The notes beneath the pieces are model-generated. The model was not told where the DNA came from. It ran no database searches and saw only the letters and a list, made by a program, of their open reading frames with translations. A program made the position numbers and the translations under genes. Shown piece after piece: positions 63,402 through 64,000 of a DNA stretch of 64,000 nt. The stretch's first letter is position 1, and the number at the start of each line of letters is the position of its first letter. Source of the DNA: Holophaga foetida DSM 6591 (lineage in GTDB: Bacteria; Acidobacteriota; Holophagae; Holophagales; Holophagaceae); contig NZ_KI912268.1 in NCBI RefSeq assembly GCF_000242615.2, positions 2,075,477 to 2,139,476 on the forward strand, written 5' to 3'.

Positions 63402-64000
63402 ATGTCAAAATCCTTCGATGCCAAAGAAAAGACGACGATTGATCGTCGCAATATGCTGAAGGCCTTGGTGGGAGGCTGTGCCACAGCGTCGCTGACCGGA
63501 TGTCTCGTCCGAGAGCAGGAGCCTGGGGCCAAGGGATGGGTTCCCCAGCAGTACGATGCGCCCAGCAACTGGCCACCACAGGTCCGCGGACGGGTGCCCA
63601 TCGATCCGGAGAACCCCTCGATTGTTCGCGACGATCGGAAGTGTGTGCTCTGTGGGCAGTGCATCGAGGTCTGCAAGAAAATCCAGACCATCTATGGATC
63701 CTATGCACTGCCCGTCAAGGACGACTTCATCTGCATCCACTGCGGCCAGTGCACCCTCTGGTGCCCGACGGGCGCAATTGCGGAAGCCGACGACAGGACA
63801 CGTGTCCTCCAGGCCCTGAAGGATCCGACCAAGGTCGTGATCGTCCAGACCGCGCCTTCAACCCGTGTGGGCCTTGGCGAAGAATTCGGCATGCCCGCGG
63901 GCAGCTGGGTGGAGGGCAAGCAGGTCGCCGCCCTGCGCCGCCTGGGATTCAGCAGGGTGTTTGACACGAACTTCACGGCGGATCTCACCATCATGGAGGA
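63402..64000 (+). CDS. Tat-exported [FeFe]-hydrogenase, N-terminal part (runs off the window)
   Basis: The frame is open from the ATG at 63402 to the window edge, 199 codons. DRRNMLKALVGG (about residues 14-25) is a twin-arginine signal; the following SLTGC is a lipobox, so it may be lipid-anchored. Two ferredoxin-type cluster motifs follow (CVLCGQCIEVCKK near residue 82 and CIHCGQCTLWCPTG near 111). After them come APSTRVGLGEEF and FDTNFTADLTIMEE, the start of the H-cluster domain of [FeFe]-hydrogenases. The catalytic Cys motifs lie beyond the edge, so activity cannot be judged. Exported enzymes of this kind usually take up H2. Confidence 0.85.
   Translation, partial: MSKSFDAKEKTTIDRRNMLKALVGGCATASLTGCLVREQEPGAKGWVPQQYDAPSNWPPQVRGRVPIDPENPSIVRDDRKCVLCGQCIEVCKKIQTIYGSYALPVKDDFICIHCGQCTLWCPTGAIAEADDRTRVLQALKDPTKVVIVQTAPSTRVGLGEEFGMPAGSWVEGKQVAALRRLGFSRVFDTNFTADLTIME

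Overview
The window is GC-rich bacterial chromosome from an anaerobe-like organism. I infer an acidobacterial, Holophaga/Geothrix-like relative from the overall gene mix: a fused str-S10-spc ribosomal cluster, a Tat-exported [FeFe]-hydrogenase, a larE-larB-larC nickel-pincer cofactor set and a liv-type ABC transporter. The lineage is an inference; no 16S gene is present.

Layout. (1) 1-10435, minus strand: rpsL-rpsG-fusA, then rpsJ-rplC-rplD-rplW-rplB-rpsS-rplV-rpsC-rplP-rpmC-rpsQ-rplN-rplX-rplE-rpsN-rpsH (cut by the window edge). No tuf lies between fusA and rpsJ. rpsL and rpsJ each have a readable sigma70-type promoter, and several spacers carry terminator-like hairpins. (2) 10492-12709: heptose-1-P adenylyltransferase and a membrane TPR protein. 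(3) 12710-21040: an accessory island with a type III restriction-modification system (XRE regulator, mod, res). mod is split by an IS1595-type insertion with an 8-bp target duplication. A GxxExxY nuclease-like gene sits between mod and res, and a family of 9-bp-phased inverted repeats is scattered only through this island. (4) 21041-37986: housekeeping and signalling genes (folE, purM, an EAL protein with degenerate GGDEF, rsmI, an AraC regulator, mutL, a chemotaxis receptor, an SDR, a FlgO-like/HEAT protein, an NtrY-like kinase, an orphan DNA methyltransferase, a zeta-toxin-like P-loop protein).

(5) 38339-46000: a redox/detoxification-flavoured cluster on the minus strand (AraC regulator, carboxymuconolactone decarboxylase-like protein, aldo/keto reductase, flavodoxin-like reductase, zinc alcohol dehydrogenase, exported alpha/beta hydrolase, cupin, a hydrolase remnant, an ABM monooxygenase). 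It contains a MITE-like inverted-repeat element. (6) 46089-48649: an overlapping trio: ECF sigma factor, a SirTM-like (class M) sirtuin and a DUF5131 (Gp37/Gp68) protein. (7) 48965-53712: a complete livK-livG-livF-livH-livM ABC importer, divergent from an OmpR/CpxA-type two-component system whose 3' end abuts a 5'-truncated Fe-S aldo/keto reductase. (8) 57322-61214: a Tat-exported DUF362 protein and larE-larB-larC, without larA in view. (9) 61810-64000: an exported alpha/beta hydrolase and the start of a Tat/lipobox-bearing [FeFe]-hydrogenase.

Most unusual points: the IS-disrupted but cleanly restorable mod gene, the matching operator in front of its regulator and mod, the repeat/GxxExxY association, terminator-like structures inside ribosomal operons, and the sigma-SirTM-DUF5131 trio. 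All functional calls are from reading the translated sequence; nothing was searched against a database.
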